Positions 17,898 through 25,305 of a stretch of 40,974 bases of DNA are shown piece after piece (positions within the stretch are counted from its first letter, which is position 1; each line of letters opens with the position of its first letter). The position numbers and the translations under genes were made by a program. This DNA comes from Candidatus Aminicenantota bacterium (lineage in GTDB: Bacteria; Acidobacteriota; Aminicenantia; Aminicenantales; Aminicenantaceae), in contig CP070825.1 in NCBI GenBank assembly GCA_020344415.1, positions 137,887 to 178,860 on the forward strand, given 5' to 3'. The notes below the pieces were generated by a model. That model was given only the letters and a program-made list of their open reading frames with translations, did no database searches and had not been told where the DNA came from.

Positions 17898-18416
17898 TTA
17901 AGGACCCATGTGAACCATATCCGAGCCAAAATGAAAGTCCTCGACATCGTAATATTCGGGGAATCTTTCGAGGAGGTCTATCTCGGATTTAATCATGAAA
18001 AAATGAGTTCTTTCCACACGACTTAAATACCTTAAAATTCTCCGAGTGTTCTCCTCTTTTGCGCTTTCACTGCCCTTTCTGTAGAAACCCTCTGATGATT
18101 TCTCAGTCTCAAGTGCAACATTGAACAGTTCCAGAACAGAAGACTTCTCATCCATTTTAACTTTAACAGGAGGAAGGCCGGATTTTTCAGGGATTTCAAG
18201 TTTTTGGTCCGCATATCTTTGAGAGTAAAGGCGCTCCAAAATCTTGCGATGTTTTTTCTCTTCAGAGATTAAAAATTTCAATTTCTCTTTCAGCAATGTA
18301 TTCTTCACACGTTCATGAAGCTTTGAATAGACATCAGCTGCTTCTATTTCTGACCTGATAGCAGCAGCCAAAACTGCGCAGGCAGGCAAATCATTTTTTA
18401 AGTTTTCTTCAGTCAT
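17898..18416 (-). CDS. Ferritin-like diiron protein, second copy
   Basis: The 172-residue protein is homologous to the one at 12112-12600. Half-sites are SEIEAADVY with EEKKHRKIL, and ETEKSSEGFY with VERTHFFMI. A C-terminal tail HFGSDMVHMGP carries extra His and Met residues. There is no rubredoxin domain. It lies five bases after nadA and 56 bases before nth, inside the Fe-S gene train, and may supply iron or protect Fe-S proteins from peroxide; that role is inferred from context. Confidence 0.85.
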   Translation of the reverse strand: MTEENLKNDLPACAVLAAAIRSEIEAADVYSKLHERVKNTLLKEKLKFLISEEKKHRKILERLYSQRYADQKLEIPEKSGLPPVKVKMDEKSSVLELFNVALETEKSSEGFYRKGSESAKEENTRRILRYLSRVERTHFFMIKSEIDLLERFPEYYDVEDFHFGSDMVHMGP

Positions 18417-18421
18417 CTTTT

Positions 18422-19342
18422 TTATCTTTTTCCTCCTTTAATCTTGATCATTTTCTCTATTGCTCCTCTCGCCTTTTGACTGATTTCAGGAGGAACTTCG
18501 ATTTTGTAAATAAACTCCTCTAAAGACCTTAATACCTTATTTAAATTTATTTTTTTCATATTCAGACAGAAAGAGGCATCTCTGGCAGGGTAAAAATTCT
18601 TATTGGGATTCTCTTTTTTCATTCTGTAAATAATGCCTGTTTCTGTTCCGATAATGATTTCTCTCTTTCTCGTTTCTTTAGCTTCTCTAACCATCTGTCC
18701 GGTAGAGAGAGCCTTATCCGCCAGGTCGATCACTTCAGGTGTACACTCAGGATGAACCCAGACTTCGGCCTCTGGATAGAGGCTTCTTTTCTCCATTATA
18801 TCCTTTGGAAGAATGTTATTATGCACATAGCAGTATCCGTCCCATGGAATAATTTTCTTCTTTGTGTGCCGCGCGACATAGCTGCCAAGGTTTTTATCCG
18901 GGATAAAAAGAATTTCATCTCCATCTGTAGATTCAACAACTTCAACGGCATTCGAAGAAGTACAGCAGACATCGCTTTCAGCCTTGACTTCTGCAGTGGT
19001 ATTGACATAGCAGACAACTTTGCTCCCCGGATAATTTTTCTTCCATTCTCTCAGCTCTGAAGCTGTAATCATATCAGCCATCGGACAGCCCGCTCTTATT
19101 TCTGGAAGCAGAACTATCTTACCTGGAGAGAGTATCGACGCTGTCTCTGCCATGAAGTGAACCCCGCAGAAGATAATCACTTCTTCCCTGACTTCAGCGG
19201 CTTTCTGGCTCAACCCTAAAGAATCTCCTATGTAATCGGCTACATCCTGAACTTCACCAATCTGATAATTGTGGGCAAGAATAATAACATTCTTTTCTTT
19301 TTTTAGTTGCGATATTCGTATTACGATATCTTCGCTCTTCAC
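18422..19342 (-). CDS. nadA: Quinolinate synthase A
   Basis: NadA condenses iminoaspartate with dihydroxyacetone phosphate to quinolinate for NAD synthesis and carries an oxygen-sensitive [4Fe-4S] cluster. The 306-residue product has the three expected cysteine ligands: Cys86 in RAGCPMAD, Cys171 in GYCYVHNN and Cys259 in DASFCLNM. Other family motifs are ILAHNYQIGEVQDVADYIGDS, FMAETASILSP and CCTSSNA. nadB and nadC are not in the window. It sits between the STAS gene (seven bases) and the ferritin-like gene (five bases), so it is clearly in an operon. Confidence 0.96.
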   Translation of the reverse strand: MKSEDIVIRISQLKKEKNVIILAHNYQIGEVQDVADYIGDSLGLSQKAAEVREEVIIFCGVHFMAETASILSPGKIVLLPEIRAGCPMADMITASELREWKKNYPGSKVVCYVNTTAEVKAESDVCCTSSNAVEVVESTDGDEILFIPDKNLGSYVARHTKKKIIPWDGYCYVHNNILPKDIMEKRSLYPEAEVWVHPECTPEVIDLADKALSTGQMVREAKETRKREIIIGTETGIIYRMKKENPNKNFYPARDASFCLNMKKINLNKVLRSLEEFIYKIEVPPEISQKARGAIEKMIKIKGGKR

Positions 19343-19349
19343 TTTCTTA

Positions 19350-19613
19350 TCACCCTTCCATGTTCAACATAGTCCGAATGAATAAGGAACAATTCCTTTT
19401 CTCTAATTCCTTAAGTGGAGGCTGATTGAGCATCTCAGCCGCTTGTTCATCAACATAACTCACTTTTGAAAAATCAAGACTGACTTTTTCGCCCCCCTCG
19501 ATGCCCTTGTTTATTTCCAACTCGAGTTCTCTAATCCAGCCTTGACAAATCTTCCCTTCAAGATAGAGAACCTTTATTTTTTCCCCTTCTTTTTTTGCAT
19601 TTATTCTCAACAT
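19350..19613 (-). CDS. Small STAS-domain protein
   Basis: The 87-residue protein has the STAS/anti-anti-sigma pattern: a strand IKVLYLEGKIC, then helix WIRELELEINKGI, strand KVSLDFSKVSYVDEQAAEML, and a short final helix and strand LKELEKRNCSLFIR. The site normally occupied by the phosphorylated Ser reads KVSYVDEQAA, so the usual serine is Asp/Glu-like and phospho-control is unlikely. It lies between tusA and nadA on the same strand. Partner unknown. The product could be an anti-sigma antagonist or a small structural regulator. Confidence 0.7.
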   Translation of the reverse strand: MLRINAKKEGEKIKVLYLEGKICQGWIRELELEINKGIEGGEKVSLDFSKVSYVDEQAAEMLNQPPLKELEKRNCSLFIRTMLNMEG

Positions 19614-19721
19614 CTTGCTATTTCAATCCTTAGAAGCATATACAACTCTTTTTTCGATATTGGGTTTTCAAAACACCCAGCCTGACTCATAATACTCTCC
19701 TCCATCACGGAAAAAACTTGG

Positions 19722-19955
19722 CTAATCCTTCACCTTCTTGACATATACTCTCAGAATCTCGCCTTCTTCCTCTAATCCAAGATATTCCTGCCCTGTCTGT
19801 CTGCACCAAGCAGGCATATCCTCTTTGATTCCTTTATCTGTAGAAATGACTTCCAGAATCTCGCCGATTTTCATTTCTTTTATTATTTTTGCAGTCTTGA
19901 TAATGGGCATAGGGCAGAGCAGCCCATAGAGGTCTAACTTCGAATCCGCCTTCAT
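19722..19955 (-). CDS. tusA: TusA-family sulfurtransferase
   Basis: TusA-like proteins carry persulfide sulfur on a single cysteine for tRNA thiolation, molybdenum cofactor or other sulfur transfer. The 77-residue protein shows the signature LYGLLCPMPIIKTAKIIKEM with the CPxP cysteine at residue 14, then GEILEVISTDKGIKEDMPAWC and a final strand ILRVYVKKV. It sits between iscU and the STAS gene. Its usual sulfur donor, IscS, is encoded two genes upstream but lacks the PLP lysine, so the sulfur source is uncertain. Confidence 0.9.
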   Translation of the reverse strand: MKADSKLDLYGLLCPMPIIKTAKIIKEMKIGEILEVISTDKGIKEDMPAWCRQTGQEYLGLEEEGEILRVYVKKVKD

Positions 19956-20025
19956 CCCTTTCTCCTCAAATTATCTCCTCTGTGTCTCTTTTTCTCCCTG
20001 AGAACGAGTTTCCATTCAACATTAC

Positions 20026-20595
20026 TTATGTCCTAACCTTTGTCGCCCCACAATGGAGACACTTATCTTCTTTCTTATTAGTTGGCTTCCCGCATTCAGG
20101 ACATTCCTCAAGTTCAGTCTTACACATATGACAGATTTCTTCCATGCCCTCAAGAGGACCATCGCAGTAAGGACAACAGCATTCTTCACCATGAACATGC
20201 TTCTTTGGTGCAGGCTTCTCTGTAACTTTCTTTTTCTCTTTGTAATTTTCAATGGCATTGTGCAGCGCGTCTGCCCCTAAGTTTGAGCAGTGAAGTTTGT
20301 TCTTAGGTAATCCTCCCAATTCTTCAGCAACGCTTTTATTGGTGATCTTAAGTGCCTCTTCTAGTGTCTTTCCTATAGCCATTTCACTAACCATAGAGGA
20401 AACAGCGATCGCAGCACCACATCCAAAAGTCTGAAATTTGACGTCCTCAATGCGGTTGTCCTTAACCTTGATATAGAACGTCATCATATCCCCGCAGACA
20501 GGATTGCCAATTTCTCCGATTCCATCTGCATCTTTCATAGTTCCCACGTTCCTGGGATTCTGAAAATGTTCCATAACTTTTTCACTGTAAATCAT
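20026..20595 (-). CDS. iscU: IscU-type Fe-S scaffold with C-terminal zinc ribbons
   Basis: Residues 1-125 are a normal IscU: SEKVMEHFQNPRNVG, Cys34 and Asp36 in GNPVCGDMM, Cys59 in FGCGAAIA, and Cys103 in KLHCSNLGADA. A Lys/Pro linker follows, then an unusual C-terminal part (135-189) with paired cysteines Cys141/144, Cys155/158, Cys165/168 and Cys179/182 in zinc-ribbon spacing. Standard IscU ends near residue 128. Its start overlaps the iscS stop by four bases, so the two are translationally coupled. The added ribbons may bind zinc, nucleic acid or a partner; this is inference. Confidence 0.93.
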   Translation of the reverse strand: MIYSEKVMEHFQNPRNVGTMKDADGIGEIGNPVCGDMMTFYIKVKDNRIEDVKFQTFGCGAAIAVSSMVSEMAIGKTLEEALKITNKSVAEELGGLPKNKLHCSNLGADALHNAIENYKEKKKVTEKPAPKKHVHGEECCCPYCDGPLEGMEEICHMCKTELEECPECGKPTNKKEDKCLHCGATKVRT

Positions 20596-21785
20596 TTATC
20601 CTTCTCCTCTAAATATTTTGTATATAAGGGACTCATTTTTCTCAATCTTTCTATTATAGGCGGAAAAACTTCAAGAAAATAATCGATATCCTCTGAAGTC
20701 GTCTCATCAATCAAACTAAAGACAAGAGAGCCCTGGGCCAGGGCATGGTCTATATCCATTGCCAAGAGAACATGAGAAGCTTTCAGAGCTTTCGAAGTGC
20801 AGGCAGACCCACTCGATACAGCAATACCCTGCATATCCAGATTCAAGAGCATCGCTTCTCCTTCGATAAACTCAACACAGAAGCTGGCATGATAAGGAAG
20901 CCTCTTTTCCGGATGGCCCGTGAGGATCACATGTTCAACTTTCTGGGGAAGAAGCTCGATAAGTTTATCTCTCAATGGCTCTATCTTTCCAGCCCGGCTT
21001 CCCATCTCTCTTTCTGCGATCTTCGCCGCTATTCCCAAACCCACAATGCCAGCCACATCCTCTGTTCCGGCTCTTCTTCCACCTTCTTGAATCCCTCCAT
21101 CAATAAAAGGAAGGATCCTTGTTCCTTTTTTTAAAAATAGAGCAGCGCTTCCTTTCGGACCGTAAAATTGATTTCCTGCAAGGCTCAAGGCATCAACTCC
21201 CAACTCACTCACATCTACAGGAATATTCCCGACCGCAGCGACCGCGTCTGTGTGAAAAAAAACCTCATGGGAACGGCAAATCTCAGCAATCTCTCTGATT
21301 GGTTCTACGGTACCTACCTCACTGTTAGCCAACATTATTGAGACAAGTATGGTTTCTTGAGTGATTGCCTTTCGAACCTCATCAGGATTCACCATTCCCC
21401 ACTTATCTACAGGAACAAGGCTATGGGTAAAGCCATATTTTTCCAGATTTTTTACTGAATGAAGGACAGATTGATGTTCAATGGCAGAAACCACAATATG
21501 TGTCCCTCGGTCCCGCTGAGCAATAGCAAGACCTTTCAGTGCAAAATTATTGGATTCTGATCCGCTTGATGTCAAGTAAATTTCCTCAGGATTGGCGTGA
21601 ATTAGCTGAGCCACACTCTCTCTCGCCTCCTCAACAGCGATCGAAGCTTCCTGTCCGATAGAATGGAGGCTTTGAGGATTTCCAAAATTATCTTTCAAAT
21701 AAGGAAGCATTGCTTCAAGCACTAAGGGATGAAGAGGCGTAGCTGCTATATGATCTAGGTAAACTCTTTTCATTTCTTCTTCCAT
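20592..21785 (-). CDS. iscS: IscS/NifS-like protein lacking the PLP lysine
   Basis: The 397-residue protein aligns along its length with cysteine desulfurases: VYLDHIAATPLHP, FGNPQSLHSIGQEA, SSGSESNNFALKG, VVSAIEHQSVL, FHTDAVAAVG, and the catalytic-loop SSGSACTSKALKASH with Cys329. The PLP-binding segment, normally SGHKIYGPKG, reads AGNQFYGPKG, with Gln at residue 206 in place of the lysine. Compared from memory with E. coli IscS, Gln183 appears as Ala and Asn155 as Ser. Desulfurase activity is therefore doubtful. It overlaps iscU and lies downstream of nfu and korAB. An inactive IscS without the PLP lysine is known from Archaeoglobus fulgidus, where it is thought to supply a cysteine ligand to the cluster. 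Confidence 0.92.
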   Translation of the reverse strand: MEEEMKRVYLDHIAATPLHPLVLEAMLPYLKDNFGNPQSLHSIGQEASIAVEEARESVAQLIHANPEEIYLTSSGSESNNFALKGLAIAQRDRGTHIVVSAIEHQSVLHSVKNLEKYGFTHSLVPVDKWGMVNPDEVRKAITQETILVSIMLANSEVGTVEPIREIAEICRSHEVFFHTDAVAAVGNIPVDVSELGVDALSLAGNQFYGPKGSAALFLKKGTRILPFIDGGIQEGGRRAGTEDVAGIVGLGIAAKIAEREMGSRAGKIEPLRDKLIELLPQKVEHVILTGHPEKRLPYHASFCVEFIEGEAMLLNLDMQGIAVSSGSACTSKALKASHVLLAMDIDHALAQGSLVFSLIDETTSEDIDYFLEVFPPIIERLRKMSPLYTKYLEEKDK

Positions 21786-21825
21786 TCAATCCTTATGGAA
21801 AAAATTATTAAAAATCAAGTTAATC

Positions 21826-21854
21826 ATGTAAGCATCCGATTTTCTATAGTGCAT
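21826..21854. repeat. Shared upstream motif, copy B (before iscS)
   Basis: A 29-bp sequence starting ATGTAAGCATC and ending GTGCAT, 23 of 29 identical to copy A upstream of pncB. It lies about 40 bases upstream of iscS. Just beside it (21860-21890) is a possible fold pairing ATCAG with CTGAT. Confidence 0.45.
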
Positions 21855-21898
21855 CCATAAGGCTATCAGGCTGGCTGATGGACGACCTTTTTCAACCA

Positions 21899-22117
21899 TC
21901 AAACAGCTACTACTTCCTTGATCTCTGGTATTTCTTTTTTCAAGAGCCTTTCTATACCCATCTTTAAGGTCATCTGAGACATGGGGCAGCCGCCGCACGC
22001 TCCCGTCAACTTAACTTTAACCACATTCTCATCAACTTCCACAAGTTCCACGTTTCCTCCGTCTGCCATGAGTGACGGGCGTATCTTTTCAAGGACTTTT
22101 TCAACTTCTTCTTTCAT
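21899..22117 (-). CDS. NifU C-terminal-like (Nfu) Fe-S carrier
   Basis: The 72-residue protein is a free-standing Nfu domain: [19 protein letters not shown], then [18 protein letters not shown] with Cys41 and Cys44 as cluster ligands, and a C-terminal PEIKEVVAV. Nfu proteins receive or carry [4Fe-4S] clusters for delivery to apo-proteins. It lies 34 bases downstream of korB and 113 bases upstream of iscS, so it joins the Fe-S assembly group to the ferredoxin oxidoreductase genes. Confidence 0.95.
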   Translation of the reverse strand: MKEEVEKVLEKIRPSLMADGGNVELVEVDENVVKVKLTGACGGCPMSQMTLKMGIERLLKKEIPEIKEVVAV

Positions 22118-22151
22118 TAAAAATCCTCCTATTAATTGAGTTTTATTTACC

Positions 22152-23012
22152 TCACTGAAATTTATCCATAATCTTTTTTAATCTTAATTCACCAACTTCC
22201 AAATCATTAAAAACAAGAGGCTTTTTCCTATCAGGCAAAACAAGCGCCTCATATGAAGGCTTTTTTTCCACATAGATCAATCCTACAGGAATCTTATCCT
22301 TGTTAGCTAGTCTCTCCCAAGCCTGCCTTTTGTCACTCGGATTAAAACTTGTATCTTCATCCACCCCATAAATATTACTTCTAAACCATTCGTATGTAAT
22401 GATTTTATTTTGAGTCACACACGGACTTAAAACCTCAATCAAAGCAAACCCTTCGTGATTCATGGCTTTTTCGATAAGAGAGGCCAGTTGAGTCGGATCT
22501 CCTGAAAATCCTCGGGCAATAAATGTCCCACCTGAAGCCAACGCCAACTGAAGTCCATTGAGGGGAAGCTCTTTAGAGCCTTCAGGAGTCGATACAGAAA
22601 CAAAGCCCATCTGACTCGTAGGAGAAGTCTGCCCCTGAGTCAAGGCATAAAGCCTGTTGTCTGCGACCAGATAGGTGACATTGATATTTCGTCGGATGGA
22701 ATGAATTAAATGTCCCAGCCCAATGGAATAAGCATCGCCGTCTCCGCTGACCCCTACCACTTGCAGGCGAGGATTAGAGAGCTTGACTCCTGTAGCAACA
22801 GGCAATGTCCTTCCATGAAGGGCATGAAATCCATAGGATTTAAAATAGTTATTCAGCCTTCCGTGGCAGCCAATCCCCGTTACGGTGACCATCTGTTCCG
22901 GGTCCAGGTCGAGTTGAGCTGAAGCCTTCTTGAGAGCGGAAAAGATGCCATAAATTCCGCATCCCAGACACCAGGTTGGGTCAATCAGATGAAAATCTTT
23001 TTCTCTATTCAT
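22152..23012 (-). CDS. korB: 2-oxoacid:ferredoxin oxidoreductase beta subunit
   Basis: This subunit binds thiamine diphosphate and a [4Fe-4S] cluster. The 286-residue protein has the cluster cysteines in [12 protein letters not shown] and GIGCHGR plus a later Cys in SPCVTQN, the TPP motif [18 protein letters not shown], and the [19 protein letters not shown] loop. Together with KorA it oxidises 2-oxoglutarate or a related 2-oxoacid to the acyl-CoA, reducing ferredoxin. It follows korA after three bases. Assignment to 2-oxoglutarate rather than another acid rests on general resemblance. Confidence 0.92.
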   Translation of the reverse strand: MNREKDFHLIDPTWCLGCGIYGIFSALKKASAQLDLDPEQMVTVTGIGCHGRLNNYFKSYGFHALHGRTLPVATGVKLSNPRLQVVGVSGDGDAYSIGLGHLIHSIRRNINVTYLVADNRLYALTQGQTSPTSQMGFVSVSTPEGSKELPLNGLQLALASGGTFIARGFSGDPTQLASLIEKAMNHEGFALIEVLSPCVTQNKIITYEWFRSNIYGVDEDTSFNPSDKRQAWERLANKDKIPVGLIYVEKKPSYEALVLPDRKKPLVFNDLEVGELRLKKIMDKFQ

Positions 23013-23015
23013 TTT

Positions 23016-24785
23016 TCACAAAGCCCTCTGGATTGGGGCTGAAATCTCTACAGGCCTGAATGATTGGCCTGAATATTTTAGAATATTCCTTATTTTTCCT
23101 GTGGAACTCATTTGGCTTTTTATTAGGGAACTCAACTGTCCAGAGAAATTGTTTTCAACAACAAAAATCTCCTTACAACCTGTCATGAACTTCTCGACTT
23201 CCTTTGAAGGGAAAGGCCAAAGTGTCCTCATCTGAAGGTATTTGGACTTAGTCCTTTCTTCCTTGAGTTTTTCCATCGCTTCTCGAATAGGGCCTAATGT
23301 GGAGCCAAATCCAATGATCCCTATCTCTGCATCTCTTTCTCCCCATATCTTTGGAGGAATCAAGTCTATAGAAGCGCTTTCAAGCTTCTTCATTCTTTTC
23401 TGCATCATCCTGATTCTGTTATCAGGGTCCTCATCTCGGTATCCCTCCTCATCATGCTCGTTGCTCTCCACCATATGAAGTCCGTTCCTCATACCTGGCA
23501 AAGCTCGCGGAGAAATACCATCAGAAGTGAATTCATATCTTTTAAAATTTTTTATCTTTAAGAGTTCTTCCTGGCTGAGGAGTTTTCCTCTCTCGATGTC
23601 ATTTTTTTTGAGGTCAAATTCTTTTATCGAATAGAGGTTATGACCGTAAACATGCTCTGTGAGAAGAATCACAGGGCTCTGGTACATCTCAGCAAGATTA
23701 AAAGCTTTGATTGTAAACTCAAAGCATTCTTCTACTGTACCCGGAGAAATCACGATCCGGGGAAAATCTCCATGGGAACCAAAAATCCATTGATTCAGAT
23801 CTGTTTGTTCAGTCTTGGTTGGCATTCCTGTACTCGGTCCAGCCCTCTGGACATCGACAATGACGACTGGTATCTCAGCAATCCCGGCAAGACTGAAAGC
23901 TTCCATCATCAAAGAGGCTCCAGGTCCTGAAGTGGATGTCATGGCTCTTGTTCCTGCATATGCAGCGCCCAGGGCCATGTTCAAAGCAGCCAGCTCGTCC
24001 TCTGTCTGAACCACAATACCGTTGAACCTGGGAAGATATCTAGCCAGCCACTGCCAAATTTCTGTGGCCGGGCAAATGGGATAAGCTGCAAAAAATCGAC
24101 ATCCCGAAGCAAGGGCTCCGAAAGCTATAGCTTCATCTCCAGATAGGAATATCCTATCTGAGTCTTCCCTTTTTATAAGAGGGTGTTTTTCTTTTTCCTC
24201 GACTATTTCTTTTGCTTTCCTGCATCCTAAATGAATGGCCTGGATGTTTTTCTGGACGACCTCCTCTCCTTTTTTCTCTAGGAAAATTTCTGATATTATT
24301 TTCTCCAGGACGGGAAAATCTAAATCAAGAATATAGCAAAGGGCACCCAAGACAATCATGTTTTTATAGATCTCTTTTCCAAAATTCTCTTTTGCCAGCT
24401 TTTGTAAGGGAAACCTGTGATGAGTTGTTCCTCGCTTTTCAGAAGGACCAAGGCGCACCATACTTTGACCATCACAGAGAAGTATACCCCCCTCAGCTAA
24501 ATCACCGGCGCGATTGATGACGGAGGCACAATCAAAAGCCATGAGGACATCAATATCATCACTTCTTCCGTAAATCCTCTTTAAGCTCGCTCTTATCGTG
24601 TAATTAGTAGGCTCTCCTCTTATGTTCGAAGGAAAATCCCTGTAAGTCGCAACTTCCCACCCCTGTCTCTTCAAAACCTTTGCCAGAACATTTCCTGTAA
24701 ACAGAACACCATCTCCTGCATTTCCAGCAATCATTACAGATATATCGGCTATTTTTTGTCCTTCTTTCTTCATAACATCTCGCAA
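23016..24785 (-). CDS. korA: 2-oxoacid:ferredoxin oxidoreductase gamma-alpha fusion subunit
   Basis: The 589-residue protein joins a gamma domain (about residues 12-195, with MIAGNAGDGVLFTGNVLAK and FPSNIRGEPTNYTIR) to an alpha domain (about 205-589, with FLSGDEAIAFGALASGCRFF, AAYPICPATEIWQ, STSGPGASLM and QRAGPSTGMPTKTEQ). This is the usual KorA layout. No separate delta ferredoxin-like subunit gene is adjacent. The gene is the first of the minus-strand train and has a sigma-54 promoter about 80 bases upstream. An alternative start at the Met-Lys-Lys five codons in is possible. Confidence 0.93.
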   Translation of the reverse strand: MRDVMKKEGQKIADISVMIAGNAGDGVLFTGNVLAKVLKRQGWEVATYRDFPSNIRGEPTNYTIRASLKRIYGRSDDIDVLMAFDCASVINRAGDLAEGGILLCDGQSMVRLGPSEKRGTTHHRFPLQKLAKENFGKEIYKNMIVLGALCYILDLDFPVLEKIISEIFLEKKGEEVVQKNIQAIHLGCRKAKEIVEEKEKHPLIKREDSDRIFLSGDEAIAFGALASGCRFFAAYPICPATEIWQWLARYLPRFNGIVVQTEDELAALNMALGAAYAGTRAMTSTSGPGASLMMEAFSLAGIAEIPVVIVDVQRAGPSTGMPTKTEQTDLNQWIFGSHGDFPRIVISPGTVEECFEFTIKAFNLAEMYQSPVILLTEHVYGHNLYSIKEFDLKKNDIERGKLLSQEELLKIKNFKRYEFTSDGISPRALPGMRNGLHMVESNEHDEEGYRDEDPDNRIRMMQKRMKKLESASIDLIPPKIWGERDAEIGIIGFGSTLGPIREAMEKLKEERTKSKYLQMRTLWPFPSKEVEKFMTGCKEIFVVENNFSGQLSSLIKSQMSSTGKIRNILKYSGQSFRPVEISAPIQRAL

Positions 24786-24862
24786 GATTAAGTAACTTGT
24801 ATCAGCATTTTCTATGAATAATAAAAGTTAAATACCTATTCTAAGATATCTCTATTATATTA

Positions 24863-24878
24863 GGCAATTTTTATGCCA
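24863..24878 (-). promoter_or_regulatory. Sigma-54 (-24/-12) promoter for korA
   Basis: On the minus strand: TGGCATAAAAATTGCC. The GG and GC dinucleotides have the exact spacing of the sigma-54 consensus TGGCAC-N5-TTGCW. The predicted start near 24852 leaves a leader of about 67 nt before korA (start 24785). A sigma-54 activator gene lies just upstream on the same strand, which supports the call. Confidence 0.7.
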
Positions 24879-24970
24879 AATGAAAGGATTTCTAATCCTT
24901 ATATAAGTTTTTGAAAAAAAAGAGAATACAAACAATCCAAATTATTTCGCTTCAAAGAGGCTCTCCAGTT

Positions 24971-24986
24971 TACCGAAATATCGGTA
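24971..24986. promoter_or_regulatory. Candidate upstream activator site for the korA promoter
   Basis: TACCGAAATATCGGTA is a perfect 16-bp inverted repeat with 6-bp arms and an AATA centre. It lies about 120-135 bp upstream of the predicted sigma-54 start, the distance at which enhancer-binding proteins usually bind. The assignment is inference; no second full copy was seen. Confidence 0.45.
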
Positions 24987-25010
24987 TCTGCCTACTAAAA
25001 TCAAGTAGTA

Positions 25011-25131
25011 AAAAGGGGACAGTCCCCTTTTCCTACTCTTTTTCTACTTTTTTCCTTTGTCATTGCGAAAGACCGAAGGAAGAGGTGGCAATCTCAAAAA
25101 ATAGGAAAAAAAGTAGCGTGTCCTCTTTTTT
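25011..25131. repeat. Composite repeat: GGGGAC palindrome with nested CATTGCGA repeat
   Basis: A perfect palindrome with 10-bp arms AAAAGGGGAC / GTCCCCTTTT occupies 25011-25031. A CTACTTTTTTCC (25045-25056) then pairs with GGAAAAAAAGTAG (about 25103-25115). Between these arms lies a 37-bp GTCATTGCGA...GGCAATCTC unit (25059-25095), a type of interspersed repeat known in many bacteria. No coding frame. A related unit is at 38194-38227. Confidence 0.6.
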
Positions 25132-25140
25132 ATCCCTTTG

Positions 25141-25305
25141 CTACCCAGGGCGTTCAATCCCTAGCTTTTTCATACGGCTCTGAAGCGTTGAAGGTTTCAA
25201 ACCTAAGATGACAGCCGCTCCTTTTGGCCCATAAATAACTCCTTTTGTATGCTGAAGAACTTCGATGATGTATTTCTTTTCGAACTCTCTTAGAGGGCTC
25301 AACTC
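25141..25305 (-). pseudogene. Fis-type HTH domain cut off from the sigma-54 activator
   Basis: In the same frame as the upstream activator and directly after its TAA (25306-25308), the sequence encodes about 54 residues. They begin ELSPLREFEKKYIIEVL and continue through VIYGPKGAAVILGLKPSTL to QSRMKKLGIERPG before TAG (25141-25143). This is the C-terminal Fis-like helix-turn-helix of FhlA/NtrC-type activators. Good conservation suggests the stop is recent, is read through, or is a sequence error. A separate start is not evident. Confidence 0.8.
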
